Below are positions 1 through 9,535 of a stretch of DNA of 64,000 nucleotides, in pieces. The position numbers were made by a program, and so were the translations under genes. Every line of letters starts with the position of its first letter. Position 1 is the stretch's first letter. The notes under the pieces were generated by a model that worked only from the letters and a program-made list of their open reading frames with translations, did no database searches and was not told where the DNA came from. The stretch comes from NIOZ-UU13 sp964444135 (GTDB taxonomy: Bacteria > Planctomycetota > Phycisphaerae > Sedimentisphaerales > Anaerobacaceae), in NCBI GenBank assembly GCA_964444135.1, contig CAYUFX010000001.1, forward strand, positions 1 to 64,000, written 5' to 3'.

Positions 1-167
1 AATTGCTATAGCATAACCTATGAGGATTCTATTTCAATAGCTTCGCCGTAGGCGATTCACAAAAATTAAACTTATTTATTGCAAACGGCAATAGTTCGCA
101 AAAAAGCAAAAGCAGAAAAAAAGTAAAGGAAAAACCGAATAAAACCTCAGCAAAAGGAGATTACATT
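1..167. other. Intergenic leader of the first sulfatase
   Basis: No gene is seen. The stretch is A-rich toward its end and carries AAAGGAG about 8 bases before the sulfatase ATG at 168, a good Shine-Dalgarno site. The left edge is cut by the window, so any promoter or upstream gene end is uncertain. Confidence 0.5.
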
Positions 168-1634
168 ATGAATCGACGGAATCTTCTAAAAGCTATTGGT
201 ATAAGCGCTGTCTCTCTAACGCTGCCGGGATGTACGAGCGCCTCTGGGCAGGTTGCCGGTAATGACACTCGGCCCAACATCCTGTGGATTCTGTCAGAGG
301 ACATCAGCCCTGACCTGAGCTGCTATGGCACACCCGCAGTGCAAACTCCGAACCTGGACAAGCTGGCTCACCAGGGTATCCGCTTTACTAACGCCTACAC
401 TACCGGCCCTGTCTGCTCGGCCAGTCGCTCGGCAATGATTACGGGAATGTACCAGACCTCCATCGGCGCCCACAATCACCGCAGCCACCGCGACGACGGT
501 TACACCCTGCCCGAACCGGTGCGGCTGATAACCGAGTACTTCCGACAGGCCGGGTACTTCACAGCCAACGTCAAGACAGCCGCTCCCGGTGTGCGCGGCT
601 CGGGCAAGACGGACTTCAACTTTAAGTTCAGTAATGCCTTTGACGGCAGCGACTGGAATCAGCGCAAGTCCGGTCAGCCGTTCTTTGCACAGCTATCCAT
701 CAGTATGACGCACCGCGGCGGTCACTGGAAAGACTTAGACAAAAAGCTTGACAATCCGGTTGACCCAGCCAAGGTCAAGCTGCCGCCTTACTATCCCGAC
801 CACCCCATTGCACGCCGGGACTGGGCAACATACCTGAACTCCATCCAGATGATGGACCAGTATGTCGGCAAAATTCTAAAACGTCTCGATGACGAGGACC
901 TGGCGAACAATACCATAGTCATTTTCATTGGCGACCACGGCCGCTGCCACGTCCGAGGAAAGCAATGGCTTTACGACGGCGGCATCCATATCCCTTTGAT
1001 TATTCGCTGGCCGGGCAAACTAAAAGCCGGGCAGCTCTGCGACAACCTCGTCAGCGCAATCGACATTTCGGCGACTGTGCTGAAAATAGCCGACATCACA
1101 CCACCAAAGTATATGGAAGGAAAGGTCTTTCTTGCACCTGATACCCGGGGCCTAAAGAGCACCTGGAAACCCGTAAATAAAAGAGACTATATCATTGCCG
1201 CCCGCGACCGCTGTGACGAGACCATCGACCGCATCCGCTGTGTCAGGACAAAAAAATACAAATACATCCGCAACTTTATGCCCGAGCGGCCATATACACA
1301 GACAAATGCCTATAAAGAACGCTCCTACCCGATGTTGAATCTTATGAAGGCCCTTCACGCCGAGGGCAAGCTTACCCCTGTTCAGGCCCTCTTTATGGTG
1401 CCGCGAAAACCGGATGAGGAGCTCTACGACATCCAAAAGGACCCGTATGAGATTCATAACCTTGCGACCTCGCCGAAACATCAACAGACACTGAAAAAAA
1501 TGCGGGCGGTTCTGGAAAAGTGGATAGAGGACACTTCCGACATGGGCCGGGTCCCAGAAAAGAAAAGCTCCATAACGCCGCGAGACAGAGAAAGAATATA
1601 CGGAGAAGGACTCAACTCTACAGGAACCCAATGA
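168..1634 (+). CDS. Sulfatase, exported, twin-arginine/lipobox leader
   Basis: Formylglycine-dependent sulfatase expected to hydrolyse sulfate esters, probably on polysaccharides, outside the cytoplasm. The leader has a twin arginine at residues 3-4 (RRNLLK) and a lipobox-like LPGC ending at Cys22, so Tat export with possible lipidation is likely. The N-terminal metal site is at residues 44-45 (ED) rather than the usual DD. The nucleophile motif is CSASR at 83-87, with Cys83 the residue to be oxidised to formylglycine; the third position is Ala where Pro is common. A second metal motif GDHG lies near residue 252. Length (488 aa) is typical. The start is supported by AAAGGAG upstream. No maturase gene is in the window and the substrate cannot be read from sequence. 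A second sulfatase with the same leader layout is at 62008. Confidence 0.9.
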   Translation: MNRRNLLKAIGISAVSLTLPGCTSASGQVAGNDTRPNILWILSEDISPDLSCYGTPAVQTPNLDKLAHQGIRFTNAYTTGPVCSASRSAMITGMYQTSIGAHNHRSHRDDGYTLPEPVRLITEYFRQAGYFTANVKTAAPGVRGSGKTDFNFKFSNAFDGSDWNQRKSGQPFFAQLSISMTHRGGHWKDLDKKLDNPVDPAKVKLPPYYPDHPIARRDWATYLNSIQMMDQYVGKILKRLDDEDLANNTIVIFIGDHGRCHVRGKQWLYDGGIHIPLIIRWPGKLKAGQLCDNLVSAIDISATVLKIADITPPKYMEGKVFLAPDTRGLKSTWKPVNKRDYIIAARDRCDETIDRIRCVRTKKYKYIRNFMPERPYTQTNAYKERSYPMLNLMKALHAEGKLTPVQALFMVPRKPDEELYDIQKDPYEIHNLATSPKHQQTLKKMRAVLEKWIEDTSDMGRVPEKKSSITPRDRERIYGEGLNSTGTQ

Positions 1635-1703
1635 AAATCCCACACAAAAAACAGGACACAGCAAAGTGCTTTGGGGTTACGAGATAACGGCGCGAGTATT
1701 ATT

Positions 1704-2903
1704 TTAGGCCGTGTCCAGTTCTATGATTTCGGTTCCCTGCCAGGGCCGTGCTACATAAACATCACAATCCAGACCGAACCTGTCTTTGTAGGCCTTACGT
1801 ACTCCTTGACTTATTTTTTCTGTTGTCTCAGGCCGGGCCATTGCTACAACCGACCCACCGAAACCGCCGCCACTAATTCTTGCACCGTAGGCCCCGTCGT
1901 AACCACAAATCTGCTCAACCAGAAAATCCGTCTGCTCGCAGGATATCTGGTACAAATCTCTCGCCGAGCTATGAGATTCGGACATCAGCTTACCGAATTT
2001 TGCCATATCGTTCCGGCTCAGAGCTCCAGCCGCAGCTAAAACTCTGGCGTTTTCACCTATTACATGACTGGCACGAGAAAATGCAACTGAATCCAATTTG
2101 TCTTTTACCGCCTCCAGCATAGACTCGTCTGCATCGCGAAGTGCCTTGACCTGTGGATACTTCTTCGCCAGAACAGCACAGGCGGACTCGCACTGCTGAC
2201 GGCGCTTACCGTATTCACCGCCTCCAACCTCGTGCTTAACTTTACTATCGAAAATCATTATGCTACCGATGCCGCTCTCGAAAGGTAAACACTCAATGCC
2301 AAGGTCTCGGCAGTCGAGGAATACAGCCTTGTCTTTTCTGCCCATTATCGAAACAACCTGGTCCATTATACCGCAGGGGCTGTTCGCAAAAGTATTCTCC
2401 GCTTTTTGACATATTTGAGCAAGCCGTATCGGCTCTATCTCGCATCCAGGCCCCGACAGATGCATCATTGCTTTGCCTATTGATACTTCCAGGGCCGCCG
2501 AACTGCTTAAGCCCGCCCCGACAGGTACGTCGCAGGCAACGTAAAGATTTGCACCTTTCAAGGCAAGACCATCCTGCAGCAGTAAAGCTACTACTCCCCT
2601 GGCGTAATTAGCCCATCGGCAGTCGTCTGCAGGTTCCAAATCATTTGTTAGCTCGAATTCGTGTTTCTCTTTAGCCCATTCCGAATAAAGACAGACGTTG
2701 TCATCGTCTCGTTTCGACACCGCCACCAGGCAGGATTTGTCTATTGCAGCAGCGATTATGAAACCCTCATTGTAATCCGTATGACCGCCGATCAGCTCGA
2801 CCCGCCCACAAGCTCGACTAATAAAAGCAGGCCTTTGGCCGGAATAAACATCCGCAAAGTTTACCAAAATATTGTTAATTAAAGAACCGCAACCATCACA
2901 CAT
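1704..2903 (-). CDS. galK: Galactokinase (GHMP family)
   Basis: Phosphorylates galactose to galactose 1-phosphate (Leloir pathway), cytoplasmic. The three GHMP motifs are visible: the galactokinase signature GRVELIGGHTDYNEG at about 33-47, the ATP-binding PVGAGLSSSAALE at about 126-138, and GGGFGGS near 345. GIMDQ carries the expected catalytic Asp. Length (399 aa) fits. Unusually, the Glu of the canonical GEHTDY, which contacts sugar in characterised galactokinases, is Gly here (Gly40), and the usual Asn before LIG is Glu36. It may be a variant galactokinase or a related GHMP sugar kinase with shifted specificity. No other Leloir genes are adjacent. It faces the upstream sulfatase convergently. 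Confidence 0.82.
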   Translation of the reverse strand: MCDGCGSLINNILVNFADVYSGQRPAFISRACGRVELIGGHTDYNEGFIIAAAIDKSCLVAVSKRDDDNVCLYSEWAKEKHEFELTNDLEPADDCRWANYARGVVALLLQDGLALKGANLYVACDVPVGAGLSSSAALEVSIGKAMMHLSGPGCEIEPIRLAQICQKAENTFANSPCGIMDQVVSIMGRKDKAVFLDCRDLGIECLPFESGIGSIMIFDSKVKHEVGGGEYGKRRQQCESACAVLAKKYPQVKALRDADESMLEAVKDKLDSVAFSRASHVIGENARVLAAAGALSRNDMAKFGKLMSESHSSARDLYQISCEQTDFLVEQICGYDGAYGARISGGGFGGSVVAMARPETTEKISQGVRKAYKDRFGLDCDVYVARPWQGTEIIELDTA

Positions 2904-2988
2904 TCAAATATCTCAAAAAAAAGAATTATCATTTGTCAAGTAATAGACGTGAGGCGCACACAGGCAAATTCGATATATAATGTTAGTT

Positions 2989-3969
2989 TCACTTTAACTT
3001 GATAGGCACGCCTTTATCGCGAGCTACTGTTACGAATGACTTTATCTCTTCCAGGAGTAGTTGCAATTGCTGAGTATTTTCAAGCAGTCTTTCGTAAAAT
3101 CGTCCATCGTTAATGAGCTTGGCAGCACTGCCCTGGCCGTTGTTTACCTTCTCCAGGATTAGCCGTAATCCCGCTGCCGCTTTACCTATTTCTTCGCTCG
3201 TATCGACCATCGCAACGACAAGCTCTTCTGCTTTGGCATCTGCATTTGTTAAAGTTGTTGTCCCTGCGACAGCGAAGTTTCGGAATTCTTCTATTGTCTG
3301 CTTGGCCTGCTGCATCGTCTCAGTAGCCTGCTGTGACGCATCAGCCAAATTAGCCAGCATTTTCTGAAGATTTTCCTTATTGCTGGGCAGGCCGATGATA
3401 TCATTGGCGTTACTAATAAATGTTCTGAGTCCCTCAGCCACATCATCCAGTTTTTTCTGGCTTTCTTCCGGAAAAAACTCGCTGGTCATACCGGTCGAGC
3501 CCTGCAGCCATATTTTATCCACCAAAAATATTGTTTCTGGCCGGTTCGGGTCAAGCGGTACTTCAGGCTTTTCAGGGTGCTGTTTAAGTTCTATATAACT
3601 ACTCCCTAACCCTCGCGTCATCAGTTTTACCTCGATATTGGAGGGAATATTAACGTACTTTTTGTCAATACTAAGAACAACCACCGTTTGATAATACTCT
3701 AAGCCGCTCACCATATCGATTCGTATCTCCGGAGACATAACCTTTGTCACTCGACCGATTTGATAGCCACAAAAGCGCACGGGCGTGTCCGTTTGTACTC
3801 CCGTTGCTGTCGGGAACTGAACAAAAACCTCAAAAGAACCCATCTTGGTAACGGCAGATGGCAAATCGCCGAACTTAAATATCAGCCACACCAGCGCACA
3901 TATACCTATTATCACAAAAACGCCCACAATCATATTGCGTCTTCTTTGGGTGGTCTCATAGTCACTCAC
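2989..3969 (-). CDS. mlaD: MCE/MlaD family lipid-transport protein
   Basis: Substrate-binding component of an Mla-type system that moves phospholipids between inner and outer membrane. One N-terminal membrane helix (about 12-31) anchors a periplasmic MCE domain at about 40-120, with the typical GVQTDTPVRFCGYQIGRV segment. The long C-terminal half is helical and Gln/Glu-rich, as in MCE proteins that form tunnels. Length 326 aa. It overlaps the upstream MerR-type gene by ATGA, so the two are translationally coupled. The partner ATPase (MlaF) and permease (MlaE) are not next to it, which is unusual for this family. Confidence 0.8.
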   Translation of the reverse strand: MSDYETTQRRRNMIVGVFVIIGICALVWLIFKFGDLPSAVTKMGSFEVFVQFPTATGVQTDTPVRFCGYQIGRVTKVMSPEIRIDMVSGLEYYQTVVVLSIDKKYVNIPSNIEVKLMTRGLGSSYIELKQHPEKPEVPLDPNRPETIFLVDKIWLQGSTGMTSEFFPEESQKKLDDVAEGLRTFISNANDIIGLPSNKENLQKMLANLADASQQATETMQQAKQTIEEFRNFAVAGTTTLTNADAKAEELVVAMVDTSEEIGKAAAGLRLILEKVNNGQGSAAKLINDGRFYERLLENTQQLQLLLEEIKSFVTVARDKGVPIKLK

Positions 3970-4226
3970 TGTTCACTCCCTTTCAAATCACTGCGGCCTT
4001 CCATAAACAGCTCCCTTATGGCACGCAAAGGATAGCCGCTATCGTTAAGTTTTTTTATCAGTCTAATTCGCTCAATACCTTTTTCATCAAACATCCGTCT
4101 GCCGGTTGGCGTTACTTCTGTCGGCTCAAGCAGACCGACCATAAGGTAATATTGCAGAGATTGCCGGGAAATGCCAGCTTTTTTTGCGGCTGTACCTACA
4201 GGTGATAATTTGCTTTTCTCGCTCAA
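3966..4226 (-). CDS. MerR-type winged-helix regulator, small
   Basis: An 86-residue protein that is essentially only the MerR DNA-binding domain. A helix-turn-helix is seen at about 12-35 (AKKAGISRQSLQYY), followed by a wing with RRMFDEKGIERIRLIKKL. There is no effector-binding C-terminal domain, so the signal sensed is unknown. Its stop overlaps the MCE gene start by four bases, so it probably regulates or is co-expressed with that gene. MerR-like proteins of this size also occur as HspR/excisionase types, and that alternative cannot be excluded. Confidence 0.7.
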   Translation of the reverse strand: MSEKSKLSPVGTAAKKAGISRQSLQYYLMVGLLEPTEVTPTGRRMFDEKGIERIRLIKKLNDSGYPLRAIRELFMEGRSDLKGSEQ

Positions 4227-4329
4227 TGCTCATCCCTGAAAAGCTAAAAAACGAAAAACCAACGGGTTAATTACTATTTTCCATTGGCTATTTTCTATTG
4301 TCAATAGTCAATTATCAATAATCAATGTT

Positions 4330-7300
4330 TTACTGCCCGGGCGTGGGTAAAGCCACCTGCCAGTTGGCCGGGTCACTGCCTGAATGATACTGGTCCGAAA
4401 AGACCCTCTGCAGGACATCACCGGCACCATCCGCAGACTCAGGCCAGGGTGGTACATCCACATAAATCACTTCATCCACAATCACCCAGCAAACTGATTG
4501 GCCCGGCTGGTCCGGAGCCAGAGGTCGTTCCAGGGCAAGCCGTTCACCGGAATTAGAGAGATTACCAGACCAGGGGCCTACTATTTCCACACCGGCAGTT
4601 AACAAGCGAGTATTATATGCGGCGATGAAGTTATTCAACCGAGAAGTTTCCATTGACGGATCGAAACCCACTATTATCAATCTGCCACGGCTCTGAATAG
4701 ATGCGCCGGCAGGGAATGTGTAATCCACAGCGCCATCCAGACGCCAGGTGCCTTCGGTGTTTTCCAGATAAATCCGGGCTGCCGTCGGGTTGTATAACTC
4801 AATGTACTCTTCGTTAAGCTCTACAGGATGATACATCAGCTCATCAATCACCACGTCCAGGAAAGGATTTCTATTGGCCGAATCCCGTGATGGTGACATA
4901 GCAAGCCAGTACGACCCGCCATCCGGGTAACGGCCCAGAGATATATCGTTCTCCTGACCCTTAAATCTAATACAGTCAACTACACGGTCTTCCGATGTGC
5001 CGGGCAGATATGACAAAATCACTTCTTCCCCTGCCTTGTTCAGGCCAAACCCACTGCTGATAGGATTATGGAAGCCGGTAACTTCGTCAAAGCTAATCCA
5101 ACCATAGTCGGCAATATCAATCGCAGGAATGACCCATTTCTTCAACTCACTAACGTCATCGCTGAGATACCAGCCCTGTAGATTCACACTCGTTCCGGTG
5201 GTATTGTAAAGTTCTATCCAGTCGTTGGACTCGTATTCCGGGTGCAGAGGATTGCTATAATTGGTATGTGCCATAATCTCATTGAGAACAGTGGTGGTAA
5301 ACGGTTCAGGGTCATCTTGGCCGGGGGAACCGCCGATGTAAGTGCTCGCACGCCAGTTGCCGCCGTAGTTCAACGAGCCCTCAGGCTCACCCACCAGGGC
5401 AGAATTCAAGGCCACCAAAGAATGGCCTCCGCCGTCGGCTGATAGCGGCCAACCGCGACTATCATTGTATTCGAACTTAGCGACTGTACCATTCCAGAAA
5501 TCTACCAGGCTTATGTTTTCTCCGTTGTTTGACAGCTTGCCGGAGTACGCACCGGCGATCTTACCGGACAAATCCGTACCGTAGCGAGATTTGAAAGCAG
5601 CTTCATTCCCAACCACTATGACAAAATCGCCGGGCGCAAGGCCCATAATGTTGCTGTTGCTGAAATCAAATGTTATACCTTCGACAAAGGAAACGAAGGC
5701 CAAATCGAGCGTTTCATCGCCGATATTTTTCAATTCGATGAATTCAAAATCGTCATTGTCCGCCCAATCGCCTGCAGGCGGAGCAGCGGGATTGTACATC
5801 ACTTCGGTGATGCGCAGGTCCTCCAGAATACCGGCTGACAGCGGCTCACCCGCTATGAATTGAACCGGGTCGGACCAGTGACTCCATCGACCGGTGTTGT
5901 CCTTCATCCGGCAGCGAACTCGATAGGTCCGGCCAACCTTAACTGCACTTGCGGGTATTTGTATGTCTCTGCTAAAGTCCGTAATCTCTTGGCTTTCCCA
6001 GACGGCGTCAATCTCATATTTTCCCGGCCTGGTTTGATAAGCCGGCGGGATACTACCGGGCTCGGCCTGTTCTGCGGTCAAACGGATGTCGATAAAACAA
6101 TCGGAACTGTTGCTCAGGTAAGAATTGATAACCTGTACTGCGATAACGTTTGTGCCGGAAACAAGATAACTTTGTGGGTCAGCTAAGGCATAAGCAGTGA
6201 AATCATGGTTCTCTGAACGATTATCAACAACAGCATTAAATGGCTGCTCAGCCGAGGAGGTGTTACCAGAAAAAACATGGACATCATTAATCCAAATGTT
6301 GACACCATCATCGTACTTAGCCTCCAGCACCAGCGCTCCGATGGCATCGAGGTCCGTTACATCAAATGTCTTGCGAAGATAGACCGTCGTGTACCTGCCT
6401 CTCATATCGCTGAGATTGGTGACAATGAACGACTCGCCGTAGCCGATAGCCGTTTTGCCGATGAGCCAGCTTGAATCGTCAAAACCATCCTGGAGCCAAG
6501 ATACTCCTCGTGAAAGCGGTGGCTCTCGCGTACCTTTAAAATATTTCCACTCGGCACCGTCCTCTATCAGCACGATACCTTGACGCCCGGATACGACTTG
6601 AGAACCGGGGGCCACCTCGGCGATACGCCATTTCATCGCGGCAAAGGTACCGCTGCCCTGAGGATCGCTGAAAGGGCTTGTCTCAAATGTCAGGCCGTTA
6701 ATTGGATAAGTGGACGGACAGGTTGTTGTGACGGTGGGCGTATGTGGAATGGCGGAATCTCTGGAAATGGAATCCATACGGCTCTGCCGCTCGACCACGA
6801 AATCCTTCATTACCTGAACCATGCCCTCAAAGCTCCTGGTGTATCCGCGCTCCTCGGCCTCCTCGTAGAACCGGCCCTGACCAGCCTTAAATGATGCTTG
6901 TTGGTTAAGATACCGAGAATAGGCACCGTCGCCCACCACCCAGTGGTAGTCCCACATAGCTCGATCTGCGTCAACAATAGAAGGCCCACCATCAGGATTG
7001 TCGATGACGGAAGCAAATTCATCGATCAACTGGTTCGTCTGCTCGGGATTGAATAGCAGGTTGACTATCTCGCGGACTCGGTTCCTACAGGCGATATTGA
7101 TCTCGGAATGGTTTAACACTCCGCTTCGGCTGAACGGATCCGACATGCTGCCGTAATAGCAGGTCCAAGTCAGGTCAACATCCCACACTAACTGCCACCA
7201 TAGGTTGTTGCTGCCCCATTCGTTGGTGGTCGGCTCAGGATTCTGATAGAAAAAATGATTCTTGCTCGTGATATCGCCATGGTGGACGGCATTGTAAATA

Positions 7301-9222
7301 GCGTACAGACCATAGTATGCGTCGAGATTAACAATGGAGCCCCACATATCGGCAGAAGAGGCTGAGTTGTAATTGCTCCTGAAGGCAAAGACATCGGACT
7401 TATCCGTGGCGCCCGTGGGCCCCTGGTTGTTCAGTTTGGCGCCATCCTCATAGGCTCCATCCATTTTGTAAAGGTTGCCATCCGGCAGGTCGTGTTCATC
7501 TAAGAAACGGCCATCCATCTGCTCAAGGGTAATATACACACCCCAGAAATCACCATCGTACTGGGTCCCGCTGCTGGTTAGCGGCGAATGTGCGGCGTTG
7601 AGGATTCCGTCTTCGTATGGCTCATCAATGATTCTAAAATGCACCCAGTTTGTTTTTGAAGTGGGCACACCTACCATGTTGAAGAGCTTATTTGAGAGTG
7701 CCTCGAACATGCCGTGCTCGCCGCGCTGCCCGAAACTACCCTGCTGGATACATGCGGAGAAATTGAGCTTGTCCCATTTGGTATTATACTTTTTGCCGTA
7801 ATCATCGCGAGCCTGGAAACGGTGCCCTCGATTGAAGTTAAATTTCCACATGTTCTTACCCATGGCGTATCGCCAGACACCCCCGCGCATACGATACCGG
7901 ATGTGGTCGTACACTTTTCCGTCATAGACCAGCGTGCCGAGCCATTTGTAATCGCTGCCCCCGTATTTTTCGAACCAGGTAGCAGTCTCGACATCGGTTT
8001 TTTTGCTGATGAGATGATAAACGGGCAGACTGCGCATAACCTCGGTCCCGTACTCGACCACAGGGCTAACGCCGGGTCGAACAGCACCATACCAGGCCGG
8101 CACTCCGTCATAGACGAAATATACAAAATTCGGCTGGGAGTCATCTGTATATGGCACGATAAGACTGCGTCCACCGGCATCCGACATTACAATACGGTAC
8201 CGTATCAGCCGACGGTGGACCTGCAAAGAACTTGGCATTTGTACCGTGTAAATATCATCACCAGCAGCTTCATCACCGTCGAGTCCATCATCGTGCATTG
8301 CGATGAAGACCCAATTCGAGTAGTACTGCCAGTCGTTAATGTTGATATAACTGCCGGGTTCGACGACCTGGTATGCTAACCTAACATCGGCAACTCCATC
8401 GGAATCGGTTACCTTGGCGGTAATGGTTACGACTTCGCTTGACTTAGGTTGTTTGGGATAATGTTCCACCTGGCGGATATGAGGTGGGATGTTGTCGGCA
8501 TAAACCTCTGTGTTTTGCGCCGCCGGCGTGGGATAAGCCGAACGCCAACTGCCACCAAGGTCGTTGTCAAATAACGGATTAACCAATTGGATAGAATGGC
8601 CGCTACCGGGTTGGTCTTCCGGCACTCCATCACCCACAGTAGGCCATGGAAATCCAAGCTGATAATCGACCTGGTCGATTACCTCGCCCTCGGCGTTGCA
8701 AAGTTCGACCTTCTCTCCGTCATTATCGAGCTTGCTGTCGAATTCGAATGGCCCGAAGATCAAAGTTAGTGGTACGATGAACCTGCCGCTGCTCCATTTG
8801 GCGTGAATATGAGCCGGATTCTGAGCCACGATAACGTAGCCGCCAGCCGGTAGTACCGCCCCAGCTTCAAACCGGTAAGAGATACCGTCACTGAAATACC
8901 AGCCGGCAAGATTAACATCTGTTGAGCCAAAGTTATAAAGTTCGACATACTCCACCAGCTCGGTTTTGACATCAGGGTCGTAGTGAATCTCATTAATCAC
9001 AACCGAAGGAGCAATCTCACTCATGTCACCTATTGGGATACTCGTGCTGCGTAGCGATTCATCCTTCGCAGTCCCGATTTTATCGGGACGGGGAACGGAG
9101 CTGCTGCGCAGAGTACCATCGGCCTTCCCCGCTACGCCCTCAGCCTTCGCTGAGACGAGCACAGAACCCGCTGATGATACGATTAATATCAAAGCAAAAG
9201 AGAAACTGAAAGACCTGAGCAT
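4330..9222 (-). CDS. Giant secreted lamin-tail/CotH-domain protein
   Basis: A 1630-residue secreted protein with an N-terminal signal peptide (hydrophobic 4-24). A first lamin-tail domain lies at about 72-210 (VVINEIHYDP, then EYVELYN). A beta-sandwich linker follows at about 240-370, then a CotH kinase-like domain at about 400-800 (RGGVWRYAMGKNMWKFNF, WGVYITLEQMDGRFL, WWQLVWDVDLTW). A jelly-roll-like segment is near 900-1050, and three more lamin-tail domains occupy about 1140-1600 (ITEVMYNP, VLNEIMAHT, VIDELMYHP). Such proteins are frequent in planctomycetes and are thought to act at the cell surface. CotH domains phosphorylate proteins in Bacillus, but kinase activity here is inference. 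Residues about 42-50 are encoded by a 19-bp palindrome that also occurs at 20107. No sorting signal is seen at the C terminus. Confidence 0.8.
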   Translation of the reverse strand: MLRSFSFSFALILIVSSAGSVLVSAKAEGVAGKADGTLRSSSVPRPDKIGTAKDESLRSTSIPIGDMSEIAPSVVINEIHYDPDVKTELVEYVELYNFGSTDVNLAGWYFSDGISYRFEAGAVLPAGGYVIVAQNPAHIHAKWSSGRFIVPLTLIFGPFEFDSKLDNDGEKVELCNAEGEVIDQVDYQLGFPWPTVGDGVPEDQPGSGHSIQLVNPLFDNDLGGSWRSAYPTPAAQNTEVYADNIPPHIRQVEHYPKQPKSSEVVTITAKVTDSDGVADVRLAYQVVEPGSYININDWQYYSNWVFIAMHDDGLDGDEAAGDDIYTVQMPSSLQVHRRLIRYRIVMSDAGGRSLIVPYTDDSQPNFVYFVYDGVPAWYGAVRPGVSPVVEYGTEVMRSLPVYHLISKKTDVETATWFEKYGGSDYKWLGTLVYDGKVYDHIRYRMRGGVWRYAMGKNMWKFNFNRGHRFQARDDYGKKYNTKWDKLNFSACIQQGSFGQRGEHGMFEALSNKLFNMVGVPTSKTNWVHFRIIDEPYEDGILNAAHSPLTSSGTQYDGDFWGVYITLEQMDGRFLDEHDLPDGNLYKMDGAYEDGAKLNNQGPTGATDKSDVFAFRSNYNSASSADMWGSIVNLDAYYGLYAIYNAVHHGDITSKNHFFYQNPEPTTNEWGSNNLWWQLVWDVDLTWTCYYGSMSDPFSRSGVLNHSEINIACRNRVREIVNLLFNPEQTNQLIDEFASVIDNPDGGPSIVDADRAMWDYHWVVGDGAYSRYLNQQASFKAGQGRFYEEAEERGYTRSFEGMVQVMKDFVVERQSRMDSISRDSAIPHTPTVTTTCPSTYPINGLTFETSPFSDPQGSGTFAAMKWRIAEVAPGSQVVSGRQGIVLIEDGAEWKYFKGTREPPLSRGVSWLQDGFDDSSWLIGKTAIGYGESFIVTNLSDMRGRYTTVYLRKTFDVTDLDAIGALVLEAKYDDGVNIWINDVHVFSGNTSSAEQPFNAVVDNRSENHDFTAYALADPQSYLVSGTNVIAVQVINSYLSNSSDCFIDIRLTAEQAEPGSIPPAYQTRPGKYEIDAVWESQEITDFSRDIQIPASAVKVGRTYRVRCRMKDNTGRWSHWSDPVQFIAGEPLSAGILEDLRITEVMYNPAAPPAGDWADNDDFEFIELKNIGDETLDLAFVSFVEGITFDFSNSNIMGLAPGDFVIVVGNEAAFKSRYGTDLSGKIAGAYSGKLSNNGENISLVDFWNGTVAKFEYNDSRGWPLSADGGGHSLVALNSALVGEPEGSLNYGGNWRASTYIGGSPGQDDPEPFTTTVLNEIMAHTNYSNPLHPEYESNDWIELYNTTGTSVNLQGWYLSDDVSELKKWVIPAIDIADYGWISFDEVTGFHNPISSGFGLNKAGEEVILSYLPGTSEDRVVDCIRFKGQENDISLGRYPDGGSYWLAMSPSRDSANRNPFLDVVIDELMYHPVELNEEYIELYNPTAARIYLENTEGTWRLDGAVDYTFPAGASIQSRGRLIIVGFDPSMETSRLNNFIAAYNTRLLTAGVEIVGPWSGNLSNSGERLALERPLAPDQPGQSVCWVIVDEVIYVDVPPWPESADGAGDVLQRVFSDQYHSGSDPANWQVALPTPGQ
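9071..9089. repeat. 19-bp palindrome inside the CotH protein gene
   Basis: GTCCCGATTTTATCGGGAC reads as a perfect 8-bp inverted repeat with a 3-base loop. It lies in frame just after the signal-peptide region of the CotH protein. A near-identical element (GTCCCGATACAATCGGGAT) lies in intergenic DNA at 20107-20125. Confidence 0.6.
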
Positions 9223-9535
9223 CTTCCAACCCCTGCCTCATTGATTGTTTGGCCACTAATTGCGATTCAATCTTTGTAAACTATTATTTATAATCATTTT
9301 AACATATAAACACCGGTCGAGTCAATGCCCTTGATAAAATACGCAGTTAAAGCTGAATAAACTTTTTAGCTTCTTAGAATTGACATTCGTAATCACCAGA
9401 CCGATAACAACCTTTTCAGGAACCTTATTTCTCTGTTAACTTCAAAAATTACAGAAGTAGCAGATGATTAATGCCGATGAATTTGAGTTGAATACTCTTG
9501 AATAGATATTCGGTTGGAGGGACCGGTTATACTTT
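9223..9535. other. Intergenic region between divergent genes
   Basis: A divergent promoter region between the CotH protein and the c-di-GMP signalling gene. A plausible sigma-70 promoter for the plus-strand gene is annotated at 9380. GGAGGG sits about 15 bases before the ATG at 9536, which is rather far for a Shine-Dalgarno site. No gene is seen. Confidence 0.4.
9380..9408 (+). promoter_or_regulatory. Candidate sigma-70 promoter
   Basis: TTGACA at 9380-9385 is a perfect -35. A 17-base spacer leads to GATAAC at 9403-9408, a 4/6 match to the -10. It lies about 130 bases before the CBS-GGDEF-HD-GYP gene. Promoter rules for this phylum are not well known. Confidence 0.35.

Noticed and set aside
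1152..1664. Minus-strand 170-residue ORF
   Set aside because: Shadow of the sulfatase; no family pattern and no ribosome site.
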